Below, piece by piece: positions 22,843 through 33,174 of a DNA stretch of 64,000 bases. Below the pieces are notes generated by a model. That model worked only from the letters and a program-made list of their open reading frames with translations. It was not told the origin of the DNA and ran no database searches. Numbering within the stretch: the stretch's first letter is position 1; each line of letters opens with the position of its first letter. This DNA comes from Adenophora triphylla var. japonica (lineage: Eukaryota > Streptophyta > Magnoliopsida > Asterales > Campanulaceae): positions 265,338 to 329,337 of the forward strand of contig JAFEMH010002580.1 in NCBI GenBank assembly GCA_022495995.1, given 5' to 3'. The translations under genes and the position numbers were made by a program.

Positions 22843-22915
22843 GGCGCACGGCTGCATTAGGAGGGAACTCCTGGCCGCACGGCTTCATTGGTCTTATCCA
22901 GACAGCCTATAAATA
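22843..22915 (+). promoter_or_regulatory. LTR core promoter with paired palindromes (element B)
   Basis: TATAAATA is at 22908-22915. GCCGCACGGC is at 22874-22883, leaving a 24-bp gap to the TATA box. A second copy, GGCGCACGGC, is at 22843-22852, 31 bp upstream of the first. The 3' LTR has both copies as GCCGCACGGC (37370-37379 and 37401-37410) and TATAAATA at 37435-37442. The spacing equals that in the A LTR although the palindrome differs. Confidence 0.65.
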
Positions 22916-23254
22916 GAGCCCTCCTCTACCCATTTTGAAACAACACATATACGAATTTCTAGCACCAAAAACTCTATTCAAGCACTACTGCGAAAATCCA
23001 GGAAGTTGAAGAGTGCCAAGAAGCCACCTCCCTCCTCCTTGAAGCCTTCCAAGTTGGTCCATCCACTAGGCAAGATCCAAAGAAGAAGAGGTCACCACCA
23101 TTGGTAACCTCTCACCCCCTTACCTTGCATCATACTTGTTTATGTGATATAATTGCTCCTTGCATTCATATATTGCTATTATCTTGCTTGGGACTTGGTA
23201 TTTGTTGTTAAAGATCATATCTTTATTCTTATAAATCATACCCCCATTTCCCTT

Positions 23255-23590
23255 TGCATCCTTTGCATGAAATAAGCATCCTTTGCTCATAAAAATGTAA
23301 TCTTTGCATCAAAGGTGCATTCTTTGCACCTAAAAATCTATTGTTGACATAAAAATGCATCCTTTGCACTAAAAATCATGTCTTTATAATCAAAGTAGCA
23401 TCCTTTGCTTTCAAGATGTAGTCTTTATGCATCCTTTGCATATAAAACACTACTTTTCCACATAAAAATGCATCATTTGCATTAAAAAATTGTTTCATTA
23501 CATAAAAAAGCATTATTTGCAAATCAAAGAGCATCCTTTGCACCCAAAAATGTCATCTTTTCACTAAAAATGTCATTTTTAATACGCATT
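23255..23590 (+). repeat. Degenerate GCATCCTTTGCA array in the B LTR
   Basis: Words such as GCATCCTTTGCA, ATCTTTGCA and CATAAAAATGCATC recur roughly every 20-30 bp. The array lies downstream of the TATA box, so it would be in the transcribed leader. The same array is in the 3' LTR at about 37780-38110. Confidence 0.7.
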
Positions 23591-24285
23591 CCCCTAATCC
23601 CCAATTGGTACTTGATGCAACCTTCGGAACGGACCGGTGTAAAGATCCTATCTTTACATCGTTTCTTCCATTAAAGGTGCCACAATCTCTTTAGAAAGGG
23701 GTAAACCTTGAACCTATATCTCCGATTATCGCTTGAGACGAGCATGATAGCTCCAATATAAGCTCAATCGTCTCAAAGTGTAGGATTGATGGGCTAAGGA
23801 CACTCCTTTTCTAAAGAACCCCATTTTGGACTATAAAAGAGAGTCCTTCTCTCGATCACGCAAGACCCAAGGTCAAATAGCGATGATCACAAGTCCAAGA
23901 TGAGGACGGGATCAAAGTCCCAAACACATAAAAATCCAAGGAATCCCGAGCGACAACCAACTAAATGGTTTGTACGTCCGGAAGACAACTTGGGACATTC
24001 CCCCCCTCTCTTTTCAACACATGCACACAAGAAAGTACACAAGCAAGCACGAAAAATGGAATATAGGGAGACTTGCTACGGCAAGGCACCTTGGGTGAAC
24101 GACGATCCGTTCTTCCCAAGGGGTAACTTAACCTCCGAACCCTAAAATCCTTTTTTGTCAAAATTTTGAGGAAATCAAAATGGCGTGGCGACTCCGTTTT
24201 TCAAATTAAACCGGATGTTTTCAAACTCGCGTGAATCCAATCTAAAAAAAAAACAAAAATAGAATTTGGGCACACATTCACAGTT

Positions 24286-24303
24286 TGGCGACTCCGCTGG
24301 GGA
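24286..24303 (+). other. Primer-binding site, tRNA-Arg (element B)
   Basis: TGGCGACTCCGCTGGGGA, three bases after the LTR, is an exact complement of the 3' end of plant tRNA-Arg, the primer characteristic of Ogre/Tat elements. Confidence 0.92.
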
Positions 24304-26061
24304 CATCCCAAAGGAGAAAAGCTTTCATTTTCAAAATAAACGATACCCGGTATATAGGTGGAAACCATTTAACCTTCCTGTATCGCTCCCTAACCCGGGG
24401 CTTGGGATAAACGGTGGTTTAACAATCCCACGTACCGGTATCTCTTTTCGAAAAAATAATAAAAAGAAAGCTTTTTTTCCTTTGAGCGGGTTAGACTCCC
24501 GTCACGGATTCCAATTATCGTGCTTGCTTTCTTTCCTCGCATTGCATTGCATCATTTGCATCTTGGGAATTGTGCATACTTTGAACAGGAAAGCCTACTG
24601 AAAGGTGCCTGAAATGTTCGGGAAGCAACCTGAAATTGCAAAGGAGTGGAACCTGGAAAATTGATCCATGCAGTCGTACGGCTCAATCCTCCTTGGATTC
24701 TGACCGGGCGGCCTCAGTGGCAATTCCACCAGGACAAATTAAGGTTAATCGCGGCCTTGGCGGCTTGGGGCTATTCGGTTCCAAGACTCCAGGGCTCCCG
24801 AGAAAATTTACGTGCCTTATCATTTGCATTTTCCCCGTCCCGAAAATCATTCCTTTAAAACACATTTCTAAAAAATCTCTGTTTTAACTCAAAAAGGAAT
24901 ATTTTTAGGAGGCCGCACACTACGCGCACCTTATATATCCTGTACACTTTGCACGCACGTCCCTTTAAACCCGGGGTGGTTTTTCAGCTGCAGTCACGGA
25001 CAACCTTAAGATGCTCCCGGGCGCGCACGGAATCACCCCAAACTCCCCATGGCAGCCAGTGTCGACCAATGCACAGTCCGTGTCACACGTTTCAAAAAAC
25101 CGTGACTTTTTGGTTGGTTTTTGGTCTAGTCCGTGTCATATAGCCCAGTTGCACGTCCCCGTAAAGGTCAAGCCTTAGTCCATAACGAAAGCCAAGATCT
25201 TTTGCTCAAGCGAAACTTTGCCGAAATTCCGACAAGGAAAAATCGGTAGAATCTTGACTCCGACATTGACTTTGACCTTGACCCGCACGGAATGCGTAAG
25301 AGTCGAGACCAAGTCCATGCCAAAAATCCAAAATATCTTTCGCTCAAGCGAAGCTCTGCCAAAATTCCAACAAGGAAAAATTGGCAAGATCTTGACCCGG
25401 CATTGACTTCGATTTTGACTCACGCATTGCATATGCAACGAAGTTCAATGTGACACTGTGTCATCCGGCTTTTACCGCCCGACCCATGCCTATTATCTTC
25501 TCGGACATTACCGAAAAGTCAAAACGTCAATCGCACAAGCGAAATTCTGCCGAAATTCTGTTAAGGCTGAAAGACGAGACTTTCCCGGTATTGCCTTGAC
25601 TATAATTCGCATCGCTCGTGCGTTAAAAGTTTCTATGACCCGCTAGACCCATTTGGAGCGTTCTTCTCTCTCGGTCGGTGGAATCCGCGTGCCCTATAGG
25701 ACCCTCACCCGGGGCTGTCCACCCTGGGAGGTCGAAATACAGGTGGAATATGAGGGGCTTATAGACGTAGTGACGGAACCCACTGATCCAGGATCTAGAG
25801 TAGTTGCGAAAAAGAAGGGCAGAACCCCTTTTCCAACCAAATAGAAATTAATAAAAGACAGTGTTTTAAGTAAACTGGAAGATTCTTAATTTACATATTG
25901 CTTGAGCCTTCAGCCTAAACACCTACCCCGAGTCTAAACCTCTCCTATCCCTTTCCCGCAGCGAGAAAGAAGTGGGTGAGAACACCGGTACAACAGTTTG
26001 TCGGCGTAGAGATCTCAGATAACCCGTCAGAATTCTCAAGTCTCAACTTTCCAGTGTCAAA
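24304..26061 (+). other. Untranslated leader of element B
   Basis: No gene is seen. The first 150 bp are related to the equivalent part of element A. Three degenerate copies of a unit starting GCTCAAGCGAA(A/G)CT(T/C)TGCC lie at 25204, 25342 and 25533. The block at about 25650-25860 is shared with the A and C leaders. A pyrimidine-rich TTTCCCGCAG at about 25952-25961 could be a splice acceptor. Confidence 0.6.
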
Positions 26062-27186
26062 ATGGCCAACGTGGTAGTCAACAATGGTAATGACCAAGTA
26101 GTCGGAGAGGCCACCCCAGTTCAACCAGGCCCCATATCTGGTATGATGTGTGCGATTGTGAAGACTGTCTGGAATATGAGTATCAAGAATGGATTAATGA
26201 AGACGCTCCTTCAAGAAAGAAGAAGAAAAGGAAGTCCATGTAACATAAATTAAAGGAAAGGTACGAAGCCGGGGACAAGAGCGTTGGAACTTTAGGGGAG
26301 CCTTCGGGCAAGTTTGACTACTACGTCAGTTATGCCAAAGAGCCTACCAAGGAACCCGTCATTCAAAACGCAGTCCAGCCTGATACCCCTGTGGTTAGTG
26401 ACCCTCTTGAGGCAGAAAGTTCTGAATTTGTTGCCATCATGAAGTTCAATGAGAAGCTAGCAGATTTGGAAGCAGAATACAGAAAACCCATATAATACGT
26501 GGTCAATCAAGGAAGAATCAAGGTCTCTCCTGAAGAAGACTTTATCAGCATTATCCAGGCCAACCCTCCCGTTGGCTATACTGAAAAGGTCGTGGTATCA
26601 AAGATCAGTAAAGAGAAAATGAGTTATCAGCAGTGTATTGATAAGATGAGCCAGACTCTTCAGTCAATGAGTCCAATTGTCACAGACAAGCTCGCCGAGA
26701 GATTGCATCAGGCTACTTTAGCTCCCCTCACAATCTTTCCAAGGTACCGGCCTATCAATGATTTCCGGCAAGTTTTTGATCAGTTTGAAGTCTCCAACTT
26801 TCTGAAGAATGCTGACAAGACTGCTACTCCCTAGGGCAACAGCAGGAAAGAGTAAACCCCAGTCCAACCCGCGTCAAACACTTCGAGTCAATAAGTAATG
26901 TAAGGTCCAGAGTCAGTAGGGTCAAGAGTCAGTTGAGTCAGGAATCTTTGAATTCCAGTCCTCTGAGTCATCCAAAGGCCTCACGCCTGAGGATTATGAA
27001 CATGTAATCAATGTCATCTTTCCCCTTGCTTTGAATGAAATGACAGATCTTTCTGAGTATCCTCTTATTGCCAACTTAACAAATGATAAATTAACTCAAA
27101 ACTTAACAACAGTTAATAATGAATCATTTGAACAAGATGCAAACACACTAAACGAACAATAAACATTAAAGAAATCTTTAAGCAGG
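26062..27186 (+). pseudogene. Fragmentary linker region replacing gag-protease in element B
   Basis: Short frames broken by stops are seen: a start at MANVVVNNGND, a shifted frame with CDCEDCLEYEYQEWINEDAP, and a longer frame ending near 26834 containing PPVGYTEKVVV. None shows the gag core or a protease active site, both clearly visible in elements A, C and D. It probably represents the protease-RT linker left after loss of gag and protease. I do not recognise a function. Confidence 0.55.
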
Positions 27187-30100
27187 TTACAGAAAAAGAA
27201 GAAAACCGGGCCCAAGCTGCCGAGGAGGTTTTGACAAGTGTTAACTTGGGTACTGTCGAGGAGCCTAAAGAGCAGATTGGAAGCTTCTTCCAGGGGGTTG
27301 AAAGGGACAGACAGGTTAATCTGCTCAGAGAATACATGGACGTCTTTGCATGGTCGTACAAGGATATGCTGGGGCTAGATTGTTCGATAGTAGAGCACAG
27401 AATCCCTCTAGCACCAGATGCTAAGCCAGTAAAGCAGAAACTGAGAAGCTACTGTGGGTAGGATTCATCAGAGTGGTCTCTACAGGTCAAAGAAGAAATT
27501 GAGAAGCTACTGTGGGTAGGATTCATCAGAGTCGTCGAATATCCGACATGGTTGTCCAATATTGTGACCGTAACCAAGGCCAATGGGAAGGTGCGCTGCT
27601 GTGTAGATTTCCGGGATCTAAACAAGGCCAGCCCTAAAGACGATTACCCCTTGCTAAACATAGACGTCCTGGTGGACTCCACTGCCAACTACGAAGTCAA
27701 ATCCTTCGTTGACGGCTTTGCAGGCTACAACCAGATCAAGATGGCCGAAGAAGACCAAGAAAAGACAGCCTTCACCACACCGTGGGGAACTTACTGCTAT
27801 ACAGTAATGCCATTTGGGCTTAAGAATGCCGGGGCTACTTATCAAAGGGCAGCGACCGCTCTTTTTCATGACATGATCCACAAGGAGATTGAGGTCTACG
27901 TCGACGACATGATAATCCACTCCAAAGGCGAGGATGGGCAACACTTTGTTGACCTGCGAAAGTTCTTCGAGAGGCTGAGACAACATTCCATGAGACTAAA
28001 CCCTGCTAAATGCACCTTCGGAGTGACAAGGGGAAAAGTGCTTGGGTATATGGTCATGGAGCGAGGTATCGAAGTCGACCCCCGAAAGATCAAAGCCATT
28101 ATGGACATGAGGCCACCTCAAACCTGCATGTAAGTCAAAAGCTTTATGGGCAAACTGCAGTACAACAGCCATTTCGTCAACCAGTTGACCACTATGTGCG
28201 AGCCCATTTTCAAGCTCATGAAGAAGAATGTAGACACAGAGTGGATCGAAGAATGCCAGGATGCCTTTGAACAGATCAAGGCGTACTTAGTACATCCTCT
28301 GGTACTATGCCCCCCACATAGACAGAAACCTCTTCTGCTCTATCTCACTGTCACTGATACGACAGTTGGGGCTATGATTGCTCAGGAGAAGAAAGACTCT
28401 TGGGTAGAAAATGCCATTTACTTTGTCAGCCGGAAGCTGCAGGGAAGTGAGCTCAATTACTCAGCATGTGAAAAGACTTGTGCAGGACTGGTCTGGGTAG
28501 TCGGTAAGATGAAGCATTATATGCAAGCCCACCATGTGAACTTGGTCTCGAAAATGGACCCCATCAAGTACATCTTCGATAAGCCTTCCCTCTCGATGCG
28601 TCTAGCAAAATGGTCCTTCTTCTTAGCTGAATACGACATCAACTACGTGACCAGAAAGGCCATCAAGGGTCAAGCATTATCAGACCATCTGGCAAATTTT
28701 CCCAGTAATGAGGACCGTGGGCCTGAACCCCAATTCCCAGATGAAGGGATCTTTGTAGTCGAGCCTGAGAACCGATGGTAGCTTTTCTTTAATGGAGCCG
28801 CTAACAAAAGAGGAAATGGCATAGGGATGCTACTGGTTGACCCGAAAGATGAGTACACGCCCATAGCCCTTAAGTTGAACTTCCCTGCCACAACAATGTT
28901 GCCGAGTATGAAGCCTGCATTGCTGGTTTAGAAGCTGCCTTAGAGAGGAATGTCAAGGAGCTCGAAGTTTATGGAGACTCAGCCCTGATCATCAACCAGG
29001 TCTCCAACAAATGGAAGACTGTGGACCCTAATCTTCAGCTGTATCATGCCCATATGGAGGAGTTGACTGGACAGTTCAGAGAAGTGACTTTCTACTACTT
29101 GCCAAGGGAAAAAAATAGATTCGCAGATGCCCTAGCTACTCTAGCCTCACTGGTAGAGATTCCCGAGGGAAAAGCCATAAAACCCTTCAGAGTGGGTAGA
29201 AGAGAAGCACCAGCTTTCTGTTGTGAAGTTGACTTGGGACCTGAGCCTATCAAGGAACCCTGGTACAATCAAATTTACCAGTTCCTCAAAGATGGAGAGT
29301 CAGCTTTCAGAGATGAAGAAGGTAGACCAAAAGAAGGTGTCAAAGCCAAGAGCTTGCAAGCCCTGAAAAGGTTGGCCTCCCATTATGTCATTTTAGGAGG
29401 CAACCTGTACAAAAAGCGGTACCAAGGACCACTCCTCTTGTGCGTCACTCAAGAAAGGGCCAGAGAGTTGATGACCGAAGTCTACAATGGTCCCTGCGGT
29501 TCTCATATGAATGCTAGAGCCCTGATGCAAGTGATCCTCAGAATGGGTTACTACTGGATTTCCATGGAGACAGACTCTGTCCAGCATGTCCGAGCGTGTG
29601 ACAAATGCCAACGGTTTGCCAACCTCAACCATCTCCCGCCTCATGACCTGTACTGCATGATGAATCCTTGGCCGTTTGCAACTTGGGGTATTGACGTGAT
29701 AGGGAAGATAGCCCCGGCAGGAAACAATGGGCACGAATTTGTGTTAGTAGCCGTCGACTACTTCACCAAGTGGGTAGAGGCCAAGTCCTACAAGGTCCTC
29801 ACTTCCAAGAAGGTGGCCCAGTTTATCAAGGAAAACATAATGTGTAGATATGGGGTGCCCAATAAGATCATTTCTGATAATGGGTCGCACTTTGAAGGAG
29901 ACTGCGATAGGTTACTGTCAGAATACAGAATCACTCGCCACAAGTCATCCCCATACAGACCTCAGACTAACGGAGCCGTGGAAGCTGCTAATAAGACGCT
30001 CGAATGGATCATCCATAAAATGGCCACCCGTGGTCGTGATTGGCCCGAAAAGCTGCACCTGGCACTCTGGGGCTACAGAACGTCTGTCAGAACAGCCACA

Positions 30101-30530
30101 AGAGAAACTCCTTTTGCCTTAACCTACGGGATGGAAGCAGTGTTACCAGTGGAGTTGGAAATTCCGTCATTAAGGGTCCTCCTCGAAAATAGTGTCAATG
30201 AAGTAGAATGGCTACGTAGCCGGCATGATGAGTTGGCCCTGCTCGATGAAAGAAGGCTAAAAGCCATGGAGCACACCCGAGCCTACCAGAGGCGAATGGC
30301 CAGAGCATTTGACAAAAAGGTCAAGGCCAGGGACATCAAAGAGGGTGACTTAGTGTTGAAAGTGAAGCCCCTTACCGCAGACAACCCCGGGAAAATGGGA
30401 ACCCGTTTGGATCGGCCCGTATGTGGTGCGTAAGATACTATCGGGAGGAGCCATGAAGCTTGCGGACACTGACGGCAATCCCTTTGTCCACCCAAATAAC
30501 GGTGATAAGCTCCGAAGGTACTATGTCTAA
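27187..30530 (+). pseudogene. pol: Tat/Ogre pol: RT, RNase H, second RNase H, integrase
   Basis: RT (about 27500-28130) shows CVDFRDLNKASPKDDYP, MPFGLKNAGATYQ and the catalytic YVDDMI. The connected RNase H follows to about 28780. A second, archaeal-type RNase H typical of Tat elements begins at about 28785 with FFNGAANKRG, where the usual catalytic Asp of FDG is Asn (codon 28791-28793). It continues with AEYEACIAGLEAA and VYGDSALI. Integrase has its H2C2 zinc region (KCQRF near 29610), the core Asp in WGIDVIG, DNGSHFEGD, and Glu in NGAVEAANKT. A TAG at 28779, a frameshift near 28884, a duplication at 27442-27532 and a frameshift near 30390 inactivate it. The true C-terminus reads WIGPYVV to a stop at 30530. 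Confidence 0.9.
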
Positions 30531-31147
30531 AAAAAAAAAAAAAAAAAAGAAAATAAAAAAAGAAAAAAATCTTAGTGCAAAAGAGTAATACCTACTAGGC
30601 CGAAAACCCAAAAAAGACGGTCTAGGCAAAAACAAAGGGTTGCGACATAAAAAAGAAAGAAAAATCTTAGTGCAAAAAGAGTAATGTCCAAGGTAGGCCG
30701 AAACCCAAAAAGGGCGGTCTATGCAAAAACAAATGGTCACAGATAAAAATTTTCAAAAGTTCACCAGAATGAACTACGAAGACCTGAGCCCCTTAGTCTT
30801 TCTTGTAAAAGGGGAACGTAGGCAGCCATTTATGGTTTGGTCTAAATAATAAAAAAGGGCGATTAAGTCTCCATGAAATGCGTCCTAAACAATAAATAAA
30901 GGGCATTCAAGTTTTCATAAAATGGGTCCTAATCAATAAGACATCTGAAATTTCCATGAAATTGTGTCTTGATTAATATCTAAGATAATATCTCTTGTTC
31001 ATTACAAGTTAAAAACTTCTTGATGAGTTCAAGCACGGTCTACTCTTGACTCTGCTAACCTGCTACAAAGATCTAAAATACAATAAAATGCCTAATAAAC
31101 TACTGTGTTTGCAAAATGGCAATAAGGGAATCCTAAGAAAAGATCTG
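30531..31147. repeat. Duplicated hairpin unit beside an A-tract between convergent genes (element B)
   Basis: An A-rich homopolymer at 30529-30570 is followed by two copies of a unit starting AGTGCAAAAGAGTAAT (about 30574 and 30669). Each contains a hairpin with arms TAGGCCG and CGGTCTA (30596-30624 and 30694-30721), the second with an inner CCC/GGG stem. Element D has the equivalent pair. The region lies between the 3' end of pol and the 3' end of antisense aORF1, so it may serve termination or 3'-end formation. No gene is seen in the remainder. Confidence 0.55.
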
Positions 31148-32644
31148 TCAGCTGTCATTCACTGAGTCTTCTTTGGTCTTCTTCCCTTTACCTCGATCCC
31201 ATCGAGTTTTCTTTCTCTTCTTCTCCATGATGTCGGTCTCCCTCATCCCGATCTCCGGTATCCTCACTGGAGCCTCCATTAAACCCGTGTCAATAAGTGC
31301 CCTCTCAACACGGGCACGATTCCGCACTTCCTCCCTCTCGAGCCTCGCCAAGGGAGCGACTTCGTAAAAGCCTCTTATATCGAGCCTCCATATCTTTGAT
31401 AAGGTCACCCAACTAGTTATGGTGACTCGCCTTAGCTTCGCCTCCCTCGTAGTCCTACTCGAGTCACACCGCCCCAATAAAGCCCGATGCCTCTCTCCCA
31501 ATATGACCCGAGTCGCTCCCATCTCCCTCTCGTACCAATCCAAGTAGACCGTAGTCAAGATGGTACTCTTCCCGCTCCCGAGGATAGCCCCGGTGGGAAA
31601 ATGGTGTATGTCCAAGCCCTCGAGAAGAATGAGAAGCCGGGCCGGATCTCTCATATCTAATGGCACCACCTCCATGGTACGGATGTCCTCCCACCGCCCA
31701 ACGGGTCCCGTAAGGCCCCGAACCGCCTGGATACCAAGTAGGGTATGTAGAAGCATGACCAGCGTAACCCCGGAACCCTTACTATATAGGACTCCCGAAA
31801 TGTCCTCCCGGTCCGCAACCTCCAAAGGAGGTACCCATCGCTGAATATCCGAAGTGGATAACCTAGCCATCATCGCCTCCCACCACCTTGGTCCTCATTG
31901 CCGAGGTAAACCCCTCCGGAAATCACCCAAGGGCACCGAGTCGGCAAAGCCCCCGGCAAAGCCCCAAGCCTCTCCCGCAGCCACAAAGTCAACATGGCCG
32001 GACTCCTGCACCTCATGAAACGGTCTCCTCTATCCATCCTATCGATACCATGCAGGGTCTCACCCAAAACCAATGGGACAATGTCCTTCCCAGCCCTGCA
32101 ATCCCTAACCATGTCCAAGAGACCACCATGACAGATCCCCACGAACTCAGCGGTGAACAGAGAAGAGAATATGCAGAGGATAAAGGTATCCATAGCCACC
32201 GTGGTCGTAGCCATATCCGGAGACCCGAACCTGCCCGGGATATCAGAAAGGTCAATCCTGTCCGGAGCTATCATCATCCCCTCAGCCTCTCCCAGAGATA
32301 TCTGCAGAAAAGATGCAAGCTTTGCCGCCACCGGCACATCTTTGATCAGAGGAATCGATATAGCCTAAATTTCTGGACCCCCAATCAAGGCTCAGAAGTC
32401 TTCATAGGTTGGGACAATATCATTGTAAGAAAAGCAGTAAACGTGTCTCCGGACGTCCCAAAACCTTGCAGTTGCTCTCAAAAAGGTCCCAATCGGGCTG
32501 GAGATCCCTCAAATGCCATAAAGATTTGATCATGAAAGAAGAATCAAACAGCCCCTTGTGAGATTGAAAGTTATATCTCACCCAAGATTGAAGATCGGAT
32601 GTAAAGCGGTCTCTTTTCCCCTTTGCAATCCTAAGCTTCTCCAT
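31148..32644 (-). pseudogene. Antisense extra ORF 1 (aORF1) of element B
   Basis: This is an intronless antisense reading frame between pol and the 3' LTR. It starts at MEKLRIAKGKRD, chosen by alignment with the homologue in element D. A conserved NDIVPTYEDF segment follows, then SLGEAEGMMIAPDRIDL with DIVPLVLGETLHGIDR. The C-terminus is strongly basic (KKRKKTRWDRGKGKK), resembling a nuclear localisation signal. Stops near 32420 and 32390 and frameshifts near 32337 and 31870 break it. Tat elements are known to carry extra ORFs in either orientation with unknown roles. The VPT-x-E-[DE]-F pattern recalls a plant retrotransposon-associated domain family (possibly DUF7745), which I cannot confirm. 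Confidence 0.68.
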
Positions 32645-32740
32645 TGCAAGATGATCAAAGTTGACGTCTTTAGGCCAAATATGTGCTCTGGGAACAGTTG
32701 GGACAAGTCTAGAGTGAAAATGAAATGAAATGGCCAAGCC

Positions 32741-32823
32741 TTAATTTTATTTTGAAAAAGACCAGTCCAGACAGAACTGTGAGCCGCACGGCCTCTTTTG
32801 CTCCAGAGACCAGACCGCACGGC
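32741..32823 (-). promoter_or_regulatory. Candidate internal promoter of aORF1 with LTR-type paired palindromes
   Basis: GCCGCACGGC at 32783-32792 and ACCGCACGGC at 32814-32823 are 31 bp apart, as in the B LTR. A TATA-like AAAATAAAATTAA (minus strand, 32754-32741) lies 28 bp downstream. The predicted aORF1 start is about 100 bp further on. Confidence 0.5.
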
Positions 32824-33174
32824 TTCATTTGCCTGATGTGGAAAACAAATCTGCAGCAACCAAGTTGCTGCCCAAAGGGAGTTTTCACCCCACTTTTCCA
32901 ACAAAAACCTGTACAAAAACATATCCAAACACTAACCATGCAGTTATGTGTCATCACAAATCATTTTGGCCCAGTTTCAGCCCCAATTCCAAGCAAAAAA
33001 CTGCCCCGAGGCTCAAGTAATATGTAAATTAATAAAGCATAAATTTAAAAAGCAAATAAAACATTAATACATTGTTTTCGCCCCATCGGCGCCCAAATAA
33101 AGCAAAAAATAAACAAGTTGTGCATAAAACTGTTCATTGTTTGTTTTTCCTCCTAAATCGATTCTAGAGACCTC
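32824..33174. other. Spacer between aORF2 end and aORF1 promoter
   Basis: No gene is seen. An AT-rich part at 33020-33110 with AATAAA-like words on both strands could hold the aORF2 3' end signal. Confidence 0.4.

Larger units (their letters stand above)
22625..24282 (+). repeat. 5' LTR of element B
   Basis: It matches the 3' LTR nearly base for base apart from scattered changes concentrated in the first 100 bp. It contains the TATA promoter, paired palindromes and a degenerate array of GCATCCTTTGCA words. It has no coding sequence. Confidence 0.93.

Noticed and set aside
24286..24303. Possible tRNA gene fragments at the primer-binding sites
   Set aside because: Only 12-18 bases complementary to tRNA 3' ends are present, adjacent to LTRs. 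No cloverleaf sequence surrounds them.
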